Assembly (NCBI GenBank): GCA_018296165.2
Contig: JACKQL020000062.1
Location: 62,001-126,000 of the forward strand
Length of the DNA stretch: 64,000 nucleotides
DNA from: Termitomyces sp. T153
Lineage: Eukaryota; Basidiomycota; Agaricomycetes; Agaricales; Lyophyllaceae
Direction of reading: 5' to 3'
The translations under genes and the position numbers were made by a program. Below, in pieces: positions 39,491 to 51,142 of the stretch (the first letter of the stretch is position 1; every line of letters begins with the position of its first letter). Below the pieces are notes generated by a model that was not told the origin of the DNA, made no database searches, and saw nothing but the letters and a program-made list of their open reading frames with translations.

Positions 39491-39832
39491 CAAAAATTGC
39501 GCAGTTGGATTTACATAGTCCAAAGAAAATGGTAATAAGTATGTACAACCTTCTTCGAAAAAGAGCGAGTGACGTTCCCTAAGATACAACGCGTGATGTG
39601 ACAAACGCGGTTGTGACCCGTTTGTTGAATGCACGTGATAATATTTCAAGGTCCGCCAGAACACTTTCGTTCAAAAGTCGACGCGGCTACGTCGACTGAC
39701 CCCATCATCTCTTCTTTTGCCCACCACCATCCTCGGGTACCAATCTACTTTGATGTATGAATCCTTCTACATTCAGCTCTAAGATATTGACTTGCTCACT
39801 CTAGCGCCTCGATACTCTGATTTTCTCTATTA
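39491..39832. promoter_or_regulatory. Promoter region of H2B copy 1
   Basis: No gene is seen. It carries a palindromic CACGTG followed by ATAA at 39632-39641, 201 bp before the H2B start. The same core followed by ATTA lies upstream of the second H2B gene. A CG-containing stretch (ACAAACGCGG) lies just upstream. Which factor binds is unknown. Confidence 0.45.
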
Positions 39833-40423
39833 ATGGCACCCAAAGTAAGTGATATCTTGCTAAGTATTGATTTTATAAGCTCACGAGACCCTCTAGCCTG
39901 CTTCGACTGCTGGCAAGGCTCCAGCCTCTACTGCTTCCAAGGCTCCTGCTAAGTCTGAAGGCGCGAAGAAGACGGCAAGTAAGAGCAAGGCTGCTGCACC
40001 TGTTGATGGTGAGAAGAAGAAACGCAGGAAGGTGCGCAAAGAGACCTACAGCTCTTATATCTACAAAGGTGAGTGTTGGTTCGTATATATATGTATCGAA
40101 TTGTAGATTCATTTGCCTCCAGTCCTCAAACAAGTGCATCCCGATACGGGTATTTCCAACAAAGCTATGGCTATCCTCAATTCCTTCGTCAACGATATCT
40201 TTGAACGCATAGCGACCGAAGCTTCTAGTGTGTGGTGCTACTATCTGTATATTGGTGTTGTCTTATACCTCCTCCAGAGCTGGCATCTTACTCCAAGAAA
40301 TCCACCATCTCCTCTCGAGAAATTCAAACCAGCGTCAGGCTTATCTTGCCAGGAGAGCTCGCGAAGCATGCTATCTCTGAGGGTACTAAGAGTGTTACCA
40401 AGTTCTCGGCTGGCGGCAAGTAA
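39833..40423 (+). CDS. Histone H2B, copy 1
   Basis: Core nucleosome histone. Four exons join to 144 residues: MAPK, then [20 protein letters not shown] and a Lys/Ala-rich tail; the fold [40 protein letters not shown]; then [40 protein letters not shown] and the C-terminal SAGGK. The C-terminal Lys ubiquitinated by Bre1 lies in TKSVTKFS. Introns: 39845-39896, 40070-40121 and 40229-40299. Exon junctions match copy 2 at 50.3 kb exactly. Unlike many fungi, no divergent H2A gene lies beside it within this window. Confidence 0.96.
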
Positions 40424-40635
40424 TGGAAGGATATCCCATTTTCTGACCGTTATTTCACACCCGTGTATATCTACTTTGCATTGTATGGCTATTGTTATTG
40501 TATACTCATTAAATTGGTATTATCTGCTGGTACTGTACGCAGTTGAAGGCACGTGCGATTGCTTGTGTGTGTGTGTTATTCGAAGAGAGCTTGTTCAGTC
40601 GTGACATTTGTCCACTGACCATTCGAACGCGTCAA

Positions 40636-43600
40636 ATGGCTACGTTTTCTCCGTCACCTGCACCGCGGCGGTCTTCGCGGAACAAACAGCCAGCAGTCTC
40701 TCCACCACGTCGTACTCGAACTGCTGCTGCAAACACGACCGTCCGAGCAACATCTCGATTGGCCACTCCGGTTCGTAACCGTCCGGGCGACCATGGATCT
40801 GCCTTCTTTGCCATGGATGTTGACGAAGGTGGCTCTGTTTTGAGCGAAAGGCCGAATATGAGGGTCGTTGGAGAGACTCTATATGCGAAGTCTGATCAAC
40901 TTGCAGTGTCGTTCTATGCAAGCCTACCTGTGGAATTAAAGCAGGTGTTGAAAAATGCTGGTATGAGGAACATCTTCCTATCACGCGTCGTTTGATCACT
41001 TACGCTCGTCAAGATTTCTTTAGAGACGCGTACACAGGAGATATTGACACTTTGACTGGATTTGCATTGGTGGCATCTGCACAAACCTGCTTTGTCTGGC
41101 AACATGCCCAGGTCTGTCGCTAGCCTTTTCGATAACTATTGTGGGATTCAAAGCACAGATTCAGGCACTCAAAGGAACACCGACTTGTTACATTTTCTCC
41201 TGTCCCCGAGAATCTAATCAGCTTCAACCTCCTTTTCATGCGCTCATTCCCCATAGTACATCCCGAGAACCCGGTTTGATTCTGTTGTCTGTCGGCGGAA
41301 CGATTCGGTTCTGGGACAGTATTGGTATTGGCCTTGCTGGTGGTGATCGTTATATCACGGTACAACTCGACGTCGTCCCAGGGGAATTCATTACGAACCT
41401 TCTTCGCTCGGACGTAAGGCATACTTTATAACTGCCGTCAAGCCAAGTCACTGATTCATTCTCTCTCTAGTCCCAAACATATATCGCTTCAACATCCGCT
41501 GGCAATCTTTTCCGCTTGACCCTCGTGTCTTCGGGGGGTCAGCGTCATCTCAGCTCACATGTTTTCGCTAGGCCATCCCATTCCATCTCGCTGTCCCGAT
41601 TACTCCCCTCTATCTTTTCCTCTGGCTCCGCAACGAACACCTTCAGTCATTCTAGAAACGTTAGTGCGATTGCACTCGGCGCCAAAACCGGGACCGGTGG
41701 ACGAGAGATATGGGCAATAGTAGACACTCGGCTTCAACGGTGGACCATTAGTCCTGAAGGCTGGGAGCAGCTATCATTGGAAAGTGATGTTCTGGCAATC
41801 TTGTCGGCTGCTGTTAGGAAAGCTTTCGGGACTCGTGTGGATGCTGATGACCAGAAGGTAGATCTCGAACTTGTCGACCTGGCGGTGGATGGGTGTGCAA
41901 ATTCCTTACTTCTCACGAAGGTCCATAAGCTCATTAGTGCTGCAGCGAAGCGTTAGCAGTCTTAGTTTCTTATGCTGCTGCCGAAGACGAAATGTCCATG
42001 GTTCTGGATGGTAGAAGTGTTAAAAGGGTATATGCTCTGGCCCACATCACCTCCAGAGAGAAGGTATTCACAGTTAACACCGTGCGAAGTGTTCCTTATC
42101 AGAGTGTAAGCCGATCCTCGTTACCGTTACGTTACTCATATGGATTTGTGGCAGACACTGACTAACAGCGCTGCGCCTATGCATCCTCGTATAAGACTGG
42201 CCCTTGATGGTGCACTGATTAGCATACAGTTTGGAGATGCTGTTGCGTTCTGCTCACGAGGTTAGTTTGGATCCAAGGTGTTGAAGAATTTCTCATCAAC
42301 CTTTTCCTAGATGTCGATTACAGAGAGCGCCTCGAGTTCAAGTCTACAATGGATAGGACTCTTGGTGTTGGCACCCAGGATGACGGCCCTCTACTGGTGT
42401 TGACCGCTACTACAATGATGAAAGTGTCGATGAACCTAAACGCGATTCTTGCTTATGACATAGAGTATGTGTTTGTGACCATTCTTCTCAAACAGCTTTT
42501 GAATCTAGCAAAGAAATGGAGAGGCCAAGCTTGTCAAGTCTGCCATGACTCAGGCAATCTTGTTCAGCGGTCTGCCAGATGTAAGAACAGCTTTTTGCAT
42601 ATATTTTCTCTGACAAACCGGCTTCGACAGAATCCGCTTCAATTCAGTTTGCCGCCCGATCTGGATGAGGAGAGTCTGATGCAAGGCGCACAACAGCTTA
42701 GTCAGGCCGTCCTAGAGTCAGGTAGACCTGCTTTTGCTTTCCATGCTTATCAACAATTTTGCTGATGATTGCTAGACCCAGATATCATTCAAAAAAATCA
42801 TGATTTAGGCGCACAACTGACAGAAAGGAAGGAAAGGTTGAGTTGGCTTATACGCTTCATCAACGACAACGCTGTTCTCGGCAAGGTCAAAATCTTCTCA
42901 TGATCAAATCACAAGTTTTTCTGGAGCAAGCCTTTTAGATATCCCAACAATGCCGACAAAAGCTTGCAACAGATGCTGAAAAGCTCTTCGCGTGCTATCA
43001 ATTGTGGATGAGACATAATGATCTTCTAGTGTATGCGTTTTTGCTACCCCAAATCCTCAATCCAACCAATCCTTTGCCAGGACGAGTCCAGCCCATAGCA
43101 TTTTGAATGATGCCGTTCATGCCTATATGCAAGAGATCAACGAAGGTCATCACGAAGACGTGATTCGTGCTTTCTTCCGCTTTCGACTAGTAGACATTGG
43201 TCGCCTTGTCGGCAAGGTCGGTGAAGCTGCAACTCAAGCTGCTCGACTTACACAACGGGATATCATCGAGTTCTTGCCGGAAGCGAATCGTATTGTTCTG
43301 GTATACCTTTCTTCCCTTTGTTCGGCGCCCTAATCCTTATCTTAACGACAGACTGTCCTCAATTCAGCCTTCGACTACAGAGATTACAATTTACAGGTTT
43401 ACGGCATTGACCTGCCTATGATCACGCCTTGGAGTAGCAAGCCAGCTGTTATTGATGTTGTATTGGGTTTGTTTGACGCAACGACGAAGGCCATCGAGGC
43501 TCCTTCGAGCGGACACCGAACAAAGTCTGACTCAGAACCCGGCACACAGCTCCCTGATCTTGCTGCTGCTCTCTTTACCTGCATTCAAGAGAGACTTGAC

Positions 43601-45280
43601 TGGCTGGGGAGGTATTGAATGGTGCAGTTCTTGACTGGGCCTCTTCTCACGTTGCTTTTAGTCCGTTCGCAATGTCTGAGCCAGGTTATCAACGAGACCG
43701 TGAGGAACTGTCCAAAAAATTCGACATGCTTCGACCAGAAGTATTCGAAACTCTGCGTAAGTGGACTTTTGATGAATTGGCTTGATTCAAGATGAAGTTT
43801 TGTTTTTCAGGCAGGAATGGTTATGCAAATGCTGCATTTTCTCTTGCTGAGAAGTATCGTGACTTCAGTGGACTTGCATCATTGTGTCACAAGGACACGG
43901 TCTATCCGCCCGAGTCCAACCCCAATTTTCTTCGGATACAGGCGTACATTGAGCGATTCAAGGATGGATTTACAACGGAGCTCTATCGGTGGTACATTCA
44001 ACATGGTATGTATCCTTGAATGTTATTGATGGGTCTCTGTTCATACATCTATCACTGTAGGGGAGCTTCGAGTCATGTTTGCACATGATGATTCTCATAG
44101 TCCTCACATTGACAAGTATTTTGCGGAAAATCCTAGCAACTCCATCTCGTGGATAAATGATCTTGGCAAAGAAAGATATTCTATCGCATGCGCAACCCTT
44201 CTAAAAGAAGCTGGACACGCCGGCAACCTCGATGCGAAACATGTAAGTGCGTGAGGCCTTGTAAGGTCTGCCGCTACTTATTGCCCTCGGGTAGTTGATG
44301 CTCAGTATTGGAAAACTTGCTCATCTGGCACAACTACACGAATCAAACACAGGGGCAGCTGACAGTAGTCTACTCGATGGTAATTCTTATCTCACTATAT
44401 CTCCTGCTCCATCATATCACCTTTGACAGCATTCCATGATGACCTGGATTTTGTTAGTGTACATGAAGCCTTGTTGCAAGAGTTCAGATCTGCCCTTGAC
44501 GCAATCCGTGGCCGCCAAACCCTAGATAGCCAAATCGATACGATTGTAAAGGCCACTGCAACTGGTTTGCAAGAAAAGCCAGCCCTCAAGGATGTAAGTC
44601 CCCGGAAATGTACAACAAGCTCCATTTGAAATTGGTGAGGCAGATATTCAAGGACCTGGTTCGAGGGCTGCTGCAAGGCCGGGCATTGTGCATAGAAGAT
44701 GCAGTAGATGTCTTGACGCTCAAAGACAATGGTTCTAGCCTAGAAGACTTTGCAACCGCTCTTCACCTGCTTGCTCGCGTCCAGGTAAGATCGGTCACTA
44801 TAACGACACTCATCCATCTTAACTTTTGCCCAGAATTTGCCTGAAGCTCGAATAACATCTGCTTTCCGGACTGTATGGCGACGAGTGTATATTCACGATG
44901 AGTGCGTAATTTCTTGGGACAACTTAGTGTTTGGATACTCAACGAAAGCTTGTGTCTGCAGCTGGGATGCTATTCGTAAAACCGCTAATGTCTCGGATGC
45001 AGAGTTGAGTGCGAGGTTCCGAAGCACAGCACTCTATAATACTTTATGCGCAATTATCACAAAAGACCATCAGCCGGCGGGATATGAGACTTCTCCCGAT
45101 GAGGCTCTCGTTACGCCTACCATGACTGAAATCACATCGCGTTGGCCTGGGTTTACGCAGGAACAGGTCGAGGCACTTGTCCAGGATTACAACTTGGAGT
45201 GTGATCTGCTGGGCGATTTGGACTTGAACGACGTGTTTCATCGAGTACGAGAACTCGCAGTCCATGATGTGGAGTGGTAA
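40636..45280 (+). CDS. NUP133: Nucleoporin Nup133-like
   Basis: Y-complex scaffold nucleoporin of the nuclear pore. The start at 40636 gives MATFSPSPAPRRSSRNKQPA, a basic disordered leader. A beta-propeller domain follows with FYASLPVELKQVLKNA, AQTCFVWQHAQIQALKGTPT, LILLSVGGTIRFWDSIGIGL, IASTSAGNLFRLTLVSSGG and REIWAIVDTRLQRWTISPEG; this is the Nup133/Nup155 N-terminal pattern. The rest is alpha-helical (LAEKYRDFSGLASLCHKD, LLKEAGHAGNLDAKH, FHRVRELAVHDVEW at the end). About 17 introns, including one at 41893-41945 that is needed to pass an apparent frame break. No stop or frameshift remains after splicing. Convergent with COA8, 57 bp away. Confidence 0.85.
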
Positions 45281-45337
45281 TAGGATGTATTATTCAGGCG
45301 GGGATATATTATCGTTGTACATTGACATTGTTGTTCT

Positions 45338-45936
45338 CTACTTTTTGAATGGCAAGAAATCCGTCACTGCTTTGGCAAATTGTTGGATCTGCACACGAAA
45401 GCTAAGCTTGATGAGTGCGAAGTTGCGCCGTCTCCACTCCTTTGTATAAGCATCTGTCCGATGTGCTTCTTGTATATACCATTGCGTATAGAAATCTGAC
45501 AGGACTTTTTCTTCATCCAGAGGCGAGGCGGACGGCGGAAGACCTGCGAGGATAGCTTGTTTCGCGGCTTCAAAACGTGTGTTGCTCTACATATGGAGTG
45601 TTTCATTTCAATCCATGATAGGCAGAACAGAGTAGGCCGTACATCGAACCAGAAATTCTGATGAAAGTCGTCTAATTGCTGGCGCTGCAGCTTGAATTGG
45701 AGTGCCAGGTCTTCTTGCTCTCTGGACACTGTCGAAAACTCGTCAAGCGAGTACGGATGGCGGAGGAATGAAGGAGCAGGTGGAGGTGGGGCATCACTGT
45801 AGATGATAGGCCGCATGTGGGAGACTGGGTCTGGAGGTGCTACGAGGTTACATGTGCGCGATGAAGAGTGAATTGAACGGATGGCCGAGGCAAGAGCGCG
45901 ACATGATCGTATTGGAACAAGCATCATCACTAACAA
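45338..45936 (-). CDS. COA8 (APOPT1)-like mitochondrial cytochrome c oxidase assembly factor
   Basis: COA8 supports complex IV assembly in the mitochondrial matrix. The N-terminus is a presequence (MLVPIRSCRALASAIRSIHS), possibly starting at the first ATG (45936) or at a Met four or five codons later. The family signature NLVAPPDPVSHMRPIIYSD follows. Next come EQEDLALQFKLQRQQLDDFH with QNFWFD, and after an intron (about 45588-45644) SNTRFEAAKQAILAGLPPSA, LSDFYTQWYIQEAHRTDAYT and KEWRRRNFALIKLSFRVQ. The W-x2-RNF segment matches the animal protein. Without that intron the frame gives an unrelated C-terminus. Tandem with the next minus-strand gene, which stops 57 bp upstream. Confidence 0.85.
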
Positions 45937-45993
45937 ATTTTGGGTAACTAGAGAAAACTATGTATTGTACACCACGCGTTATACATCCAATAA

Positions 45994-46741
45994 TTACGAC
46001 AATATTTTCCAGAAAGCAGCCTTGATTTCCTGGGGCCGAGGTAGTCCAAGGTCGTCAGTGATGTCGCCCAAAATGCCATCATCGGTGGTGGGCTTGGGTG
46101 CAAGTGGAGTTTGTGGACTTGCAAGGACCGCGGCGTTTTCATCGTGAAGGTTGTGCGATGGGCCTCCGCTGAGATGCGTGTCTGCACCTGCAATCACGTT
46201 GAGCTTCGGGAGGGGTTCTTCCGCAGCAGGGCGTGGTGCTTGGGCTGACGAGTCCCAAAAGTCAGGAACGTAAGGCTGGATGGTCTCAGTAGAAGCAAAG
46301 ACTACGGAAAGGAAGCGGTACGGACAATTTGGACAGGAATTTCAGGAACAGGCTGCCAGAGATCAGGAAGGGTAACGTTCAAGAAATCTTGCGTCTGAGC
46401 AGGCTGGGATTCAGAGACTGGTGGAATTCCAGGCGAAACACCGGCAGGTGCTGAAGACATTTTTCGTACGACGGATGGGTCACGCAATGCACCGAGAGTT
46501 TTTTTCTTTTCGTGCTCTTGGATGCGTAGAATGAGGGTGGCCTTGTTCCCCTTGCTTCGGGCAGAGAATATTTAGATTTGCAATGGCTCGGTGCGAGAAC
46601 AACCTACACAGGAAGACCACGATTTTTGAGTTCCTTGCGGATGTCTGCGACGCTCTCGTTCTCCCATGTGCGGGTGAGGAGGACAGAGGAGACAAAGGAG
46701 CGGCGCTGAGCGGGCGGGATGCGGGCGGCTGCTCGAAACAT
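45994..46741 (-). CDS. SAP-domain protein, probably mitochondrial (Aim34-like)
   Basis: The start at 46741 gives MFRAAARIPPAQRRSFVSSV, an Arg/Ser-rich presequence. A SAP motif follows immediately: NESVADIRKELKNRGLP, then after an intron (about 46559-46613) SKGNKATLILRIQEHEKKKT. SAP domains bind DNA or RNA. The remaining part is disordered and Pro-rich (SPGIPPVSESQPAQTQDFLN, PLAPKPTTDDGILGDITDDL) and ends FWKILS. Yeast Aim34 has the same layout, a mitochondrial leader plus SAP. That link is by architecture only. A longer start at 46816 would add a basic N-terminus and is less likely. Confidence 0.6.
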
Positions 46742-46968
46742 AATGGGCACGTGCTGTCGCGAACGCCTCGGACGACGCCTAAGCAAACGCGCCCGGCAAG
46801 TCTTAGCAACCACCACGCCTTGTTATCGGCTCCATCTTGCTCCTTTCAACGCTGATTGCACCCTGATCGCAGTCAGACATCTGCCTCGTGTGCTCATCGA
46901 GGCCCTCACATCAGAGCCTTTTCGAGATATGACTCTTGTCGCCTAAACTTCTCTTATATCCAATTCAT

Positions 46969-48804
46969 GCTTCAATTCTCTCCTGCGTAGGCACTGCTAA
47001 CATTCACACTCCATCGCTTCTCTTCTTACCTCAAACATCCTACTCACTTTAATAGACCTTCAAACGCCGGGCTGCCTACTCCATCGATCTGGGATAAACT
47101 CAAGGGCAAGGGCAAGGACGTCGAAATGCGAGACCGACAGGCTCTTGCACGTCAACGTCTCTTGACCTTGGCCTTTGGGGACATGGAGACATTGAGATTG
47201 GTGACTCTTTATCTGTGTCTGATTTTCCTTGCTTCTCACACCCCTCATAGCTCCCCAACACCTTTGCCGTTCGTCGCATCGCCGCCGTCTTGTTATCTTT
47301 TCATTCATTTACATATCCAGGAACTGGAAGCTGCCGCAAGGGATTGGACAAAACCTCCCCCAGATGCTCCGTTCACTCTTCGTGTACCAGTAGAGTTTGC
47401 ATCTATCCATGCTGCTGTAAGCGCCGTGATTTCCTGTCAAGGCGGTAACTAATAGAGTCTATAGAGGCTGGTGGCTGGCCCGTACATTTATGTAGGTTTC
47501 TCTTCTATTCGTTGTTTGATTCTCAAAAAAATCGGCTGTAGCTTACGGGCGAAGACTCTTATCAAATAGCGCTCATGGGAGTCCAAGGCCTTAGGGTTGA
47601 AATCGTTAGCGATGTTCCTCCACCTCCAAACGAACCCCCGTAGGTCTCTGTTCATTCGCCATAATATTCATCTCCTCTGACTTAACTAATTGTTCCCAGT
47701 CCACCCCCGTGAGTTCCTCTTCTGCAGTGGTCCCCTTTTCGTTTGAAATTTATGTCTACAAGTCCACCGCCCGTATTGGAAATGCCGGGAACATTTAATT
47801 TAGAACTGACCCAAGGCCAGCACGTCGCTCTCGATGTGAATATCAACTCAGATGAGCTTGATATGGCTCGCATGGAAGATGGGACCATGGTAGATGGCAT
47901 GTTCTGGGGCAAGCTTGACATCGTCCATACCGGCGACGATCATCATTTGGAATTCACGGGCACACGGTTGCCTGATCACGATAATTACAAGGGTGGATTC
48001 AAGGTCGACTCTCGTGTCATGACTAAACTGGCGGTTGCAACAAAGCCAGTTACTGCAAAATGTCACTTAACTATTTTGGCACCCTCCGTGCAATACTGCG
48101 ACGTCATACTGTCGTTTTCGGCCCTCTGGCAACCGGGGGTCACTTGGCCTCCCGCTGAAAAAGTGGAGGATAACAAAGTCAAGTATTTTCTGCGTGCTAA
48201 CCCTGGAGGCGCGCTCGAACACTTTGAAACTGAAATAGTAACTACAGCGATATATTATGAAGCAATGTCAGTAATTTGCTAAACTGCTTTCGACCCGTAC
48301 TGAATCATTTGATAGACCTGACCCTGGCATGGTGGATCCAAATGAATATATCGCTCCCCGTAATGGTTTCGCTATGTCGTTCCGTGATTTTATCCCGCAT
48401 CTCCAGGATGTGCTTGATCAACTCGGACTTTCTCTCCATGCGAGGTCAAACTTTATAAAGTATGTTTACAATCTACTATTGCATCCGATTGGGCTCGGAT
48501 TGACTGGTCTTCAAGCAACAATATACACGCCTTTTCGCAGCACAAGAATATCGCTTATCGTTTCCTTTCTCAGAGTAGAATTGCATCCGCCATCGATATT
48601 GCCGTTACATTTGAGCCTTGCGTCTTCACTCGTCTCTTTCTTATCTTTCGTGGGCTAACTGATGATGAAGTCGGCGCCTTTGCTGGGGCAACAGAAAAGG
48701 AGGCCAACGCCGTCAATTGGAGAGAGATCGTTGACTGGCAAGAAGACTCCAAGGATCCAACCTTGTTCCGCATTCTAGAGACTTCGGTGCTTGAGGTCAC
48801 CTAA
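46969..48804 (+). CDS. Hypothetical protein, conserved-looking, no known domain
   Basis: Not recognised. The start at 46969 (MLQFSPA) and an intron lead to PSNAGLPTPSIWDKLKGKGK, RLLTLAFGDMETLRL, LPNTFAELEAAARDWTKPPP, VPVEFASIHAARLVAGPYIY and LTGEDSYQIALMGVQGLRVE. The large middle exon has DVNINSDELDMARMEDGTMV, HLEFTGTRLPDHDNYKGGFK and VKYFLRANPGGALEHFETEI. Then PNEYIAPRNGFAMSFRDFIP, HKNIAYRFLSQSRIASAIDI and VFTRLFLIFRGLTDDEVGAF, ending LETSVLEVT. The joins at 47640-47800 are unclear: both local frames look coding (see findings). No signal peptide or membrane segment. Soluble cytosolic or nuclear protein, role unknown. Confidence 0.65.
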
Positions 48805-49091
48805 TATTGTTCATATTCAACTTTTATTACTTTGTTCTCTGTGGAAGTTATTCATACTTGTTTTTCCTCTTTATTTTAGCATACCCTTCACTTACATATC
48901 TTATGTTTTCCCTTCAGTTATCAACCGCCGTGTTAGTAGTATCTTTGTAGTACTAGTTGTCGGTGTACATATATGTATTGCCCACTTTGACCCCTTTAGT
49001 GTAGCTATCATTCGATTCATGGCATCCATGTGACCATTTTCGCGTGAAGGCTGAGACCGGGTGCGACGTGGTCTTTCTTCCTCCCACAACA

Positions 49092-50153
49092 ATGTACAGG
49101 ACGGCCTTCAGACAGCTGTGCAGACCAAATTTGAGGCCCTATTCAACATTGAGTCATCCAGAAGTCGAGGCGCTGAATAAATGGATATCAACTCCCCGTG
49201 AAAAAGTCCTTTCGGACGCTTTCCATTTGGAGCGCCTTTCTGACCTTTATATCACTCTTCCCACGAGAGATGGTTCACGCCAGCCCTATTTACCTCCCAA
49301 AGAGACCTCTCCACTGGGATATGCTCATCATATAGCCTTCTTCCACGCTCGTACACCAGAAGCAGAACTCCGCGAGGATGGGACTGACGCTGATTTTTCC
49401 CCGCCGGAACCATTCACACGGAGGATGTGGGCGGGAGGTAAGATGGTATGGGATCCAGAAGTCCCCCTTATGATTGGTCAACGCGCCACCGCGACCTGGG
49501 GCATCGATTCTGTCAAGAAAAAGGTCGATGATCCTCAGAAGATCCCAATGGTCTTTGTCAATCAACGGATTGACATTACTATGAGTGGAAATACGCGACC
49601 CTCACTTACGGCAGAGCGCAATCATGTTTATTTTGCCGTAAACTCTTCTGTCCCTACGAAGAGAGATCCTCGCGAAGGTGTGCTCCAGACCCAAGTCGGA
49701 CCGTCTGTTCTCCAGTTGACGCACTGATAGTGAAAGACATTCCAACCAAGTCTGACTTTTCGTTTACATATAAACCAACTTTGGCGACTCTATTCCGGTA
49801 TTCTGCTCTCATGTTCAATGCCCATTCTGTTCATTTGGATCTCGCCAACACTCAGAAGGAAGGATACCCAGGCAAGAATACTTGCTGTACGGCGTGAAAA
49901 TGGCTAATGAATGAATCACCTTTCAGAGCGACTTGTTCATGGCCCTCTCACTGCTACCATGCTTTTGGAGACGGCCATCTTTCATCATCCAGGAGTCCAA
50001 ATAGCATCGTTTGAGTACCGCGCCCATAATCCGATCCTTGTTAACCGTGAATCCACCATACATGGCATTTGGATCAATAATACCTCGATCAAACTATGGT
50101 GTGTTGACGAAGATGGAGTTGTCGGAATGTCAGGAATTGTTCAGCTCCTATAG
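49092..50153 (+). CDS. HTD2: Mitochondrial 3-hydroxyacyl-thioester dehydratase (Htd2 type, hot-dog fold)
   Basis: Dehydrates 3-hydroxyacyl-ACP in mitochondrial type II fatty acid synthesis, which feeds lipoic acid. The start at 49092 gives MYRTAFRQLCRPNLRPYSTL, a clear presequence. The N-terminal hot-dog part has GYAHHIAFFHARTPEAEL, RRMWAGGKMVWDPEVPLMIG and TRPSLTAERNHVYF. The catalytic half reads TLATLFRYSALMFNAHSVHL, DLANTQKEGYPERLVHGPLT and TAMLLETA, with the hydratase motif (Tyr/Phe-x-Ala-x-x-x-Asn-x-H and D). It ends IWINNTSIKLWCVDEDGVVG and MSGIVQLL. Two introns: a normal one at 49679-49731, and one at 49872-49926 that needs a GC donor (see findings). Confidence 0.85.
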
Positions 50154-50213
50154 CTTATCTCTGTTACTGTCGCCAAGATTGAAAGTTGTAATACGAGTCG
50201 CGATTTATGATCA

Positions 50214-50219
50214 CACGTG
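50214..50219. promoter_or_regulatory. CACGTG palindrome upstream of H2B copy 2
   Basis: CACGTG followed by ATTA lies 91 bp before the H2B start codon, within TCACACGTGATTACACG. The same core followed by ATAA lies upstream of H2B copy 1 at 39632. Basic helix-loop-helix factors recognise this core; a role in histone expression is inferred only from its recurrence. Confidence 0.4.
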
Positions 50220-50309
50220 ATTACACGTTGTCCTTGTTTGGGTGGACGTTAAACGCGCCTCGCGTGGTGTGAACCCAATCTTGTACTCCAACCACCACCT
50301 TCTTTCTTC

Positions 50310-50915
50310 ATGGCCCCCAAAGTACGTTTGTTCTCATATGTTGGCCGGCAAGTCCTTCTCACCTGACGATTACAGCCCGCCTCCACAGCTGGAAAAGCAC
50401 CTGCCTCCACCGCGTCTAAAGCACCTGCCAAAACTGAGGGCGCGAAGAAGACTGCTAGCAAGAGCAAGTCTGCCGCACCTGCAGATGGCGAGAAGAAGAA
50501 GCGTCGAAAGGTCCGCAAGGAGACTTACAGCTCTTACATTTACAAGGGTACTATGCTTGTCCTATTTTCAGAGTCTCACTGTTCATTCGCTTTCCTCTTC
50601 TGTCTTCAGTCTTGAAGCAGGTGCACCCTGACACCGGTATCTCCAACAAGGCCATGGCCATCCTCAATTCCTTTGTCAATGACATCTTCGAACGCATCGC
50701 TACTGAAGCATCTAGTATGTTACCTTGAATACTTTAGTATCGTTCTTACTCATTATTCCGCTTCGACAGAACTCGCATCCTACTCGAAGAAATCTACCAT
50801 CTCATCCCGTGAGATACAAACTAGCGTTCGTTTGATCTTGCCCGGTGAACTTGCCAAGCACGCCATTTCTGAGGGTACTAAGAGTGTGACCAAGTTTTCG
50901 GCGGGTGGCAAGTAG
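50310..50915 (+). CDS. Histone H2B, copy 2
   Basis: Second H2B gene, 144 residues after joining four exons with the same junctions as copy 1: after MAPK, after YIYK, and within the Lys codon of EASK. The protein differs from copy 1 at only three sites that I see, all in the tail (PAKT for PAKS, KSKSAA for KSKAAA, PADG for PVDG). Introns are unlike in sequence and length, and many synonymous sites differ, so the duplication is not recent or the protein is under strong constraint. Introns: 50322-50375, 50549-50610, about 50715-50769. Lies 157 bp after the HTD2 stop. Confidence 0.96.
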
Positions 50916-51142
50916 GATATTCTCTCATCTCATTCGATATGTACGTCCATGGCTGGCTTCCATGTATCAGACACTGCTTGATTACATCTACACAGTTTCC
51001 ATCTTCCTACATCTGTACTTCTACTCTTGTATCTGTCGGATCGTCATCAAGATTATATTCTGGCGCTCATTAATATGATGTACATGTGTATTCAAAACCC
51101 TGATAGTGTGAAATGTGTCAGCAAGGCTTAGCAAGTGTCAAT

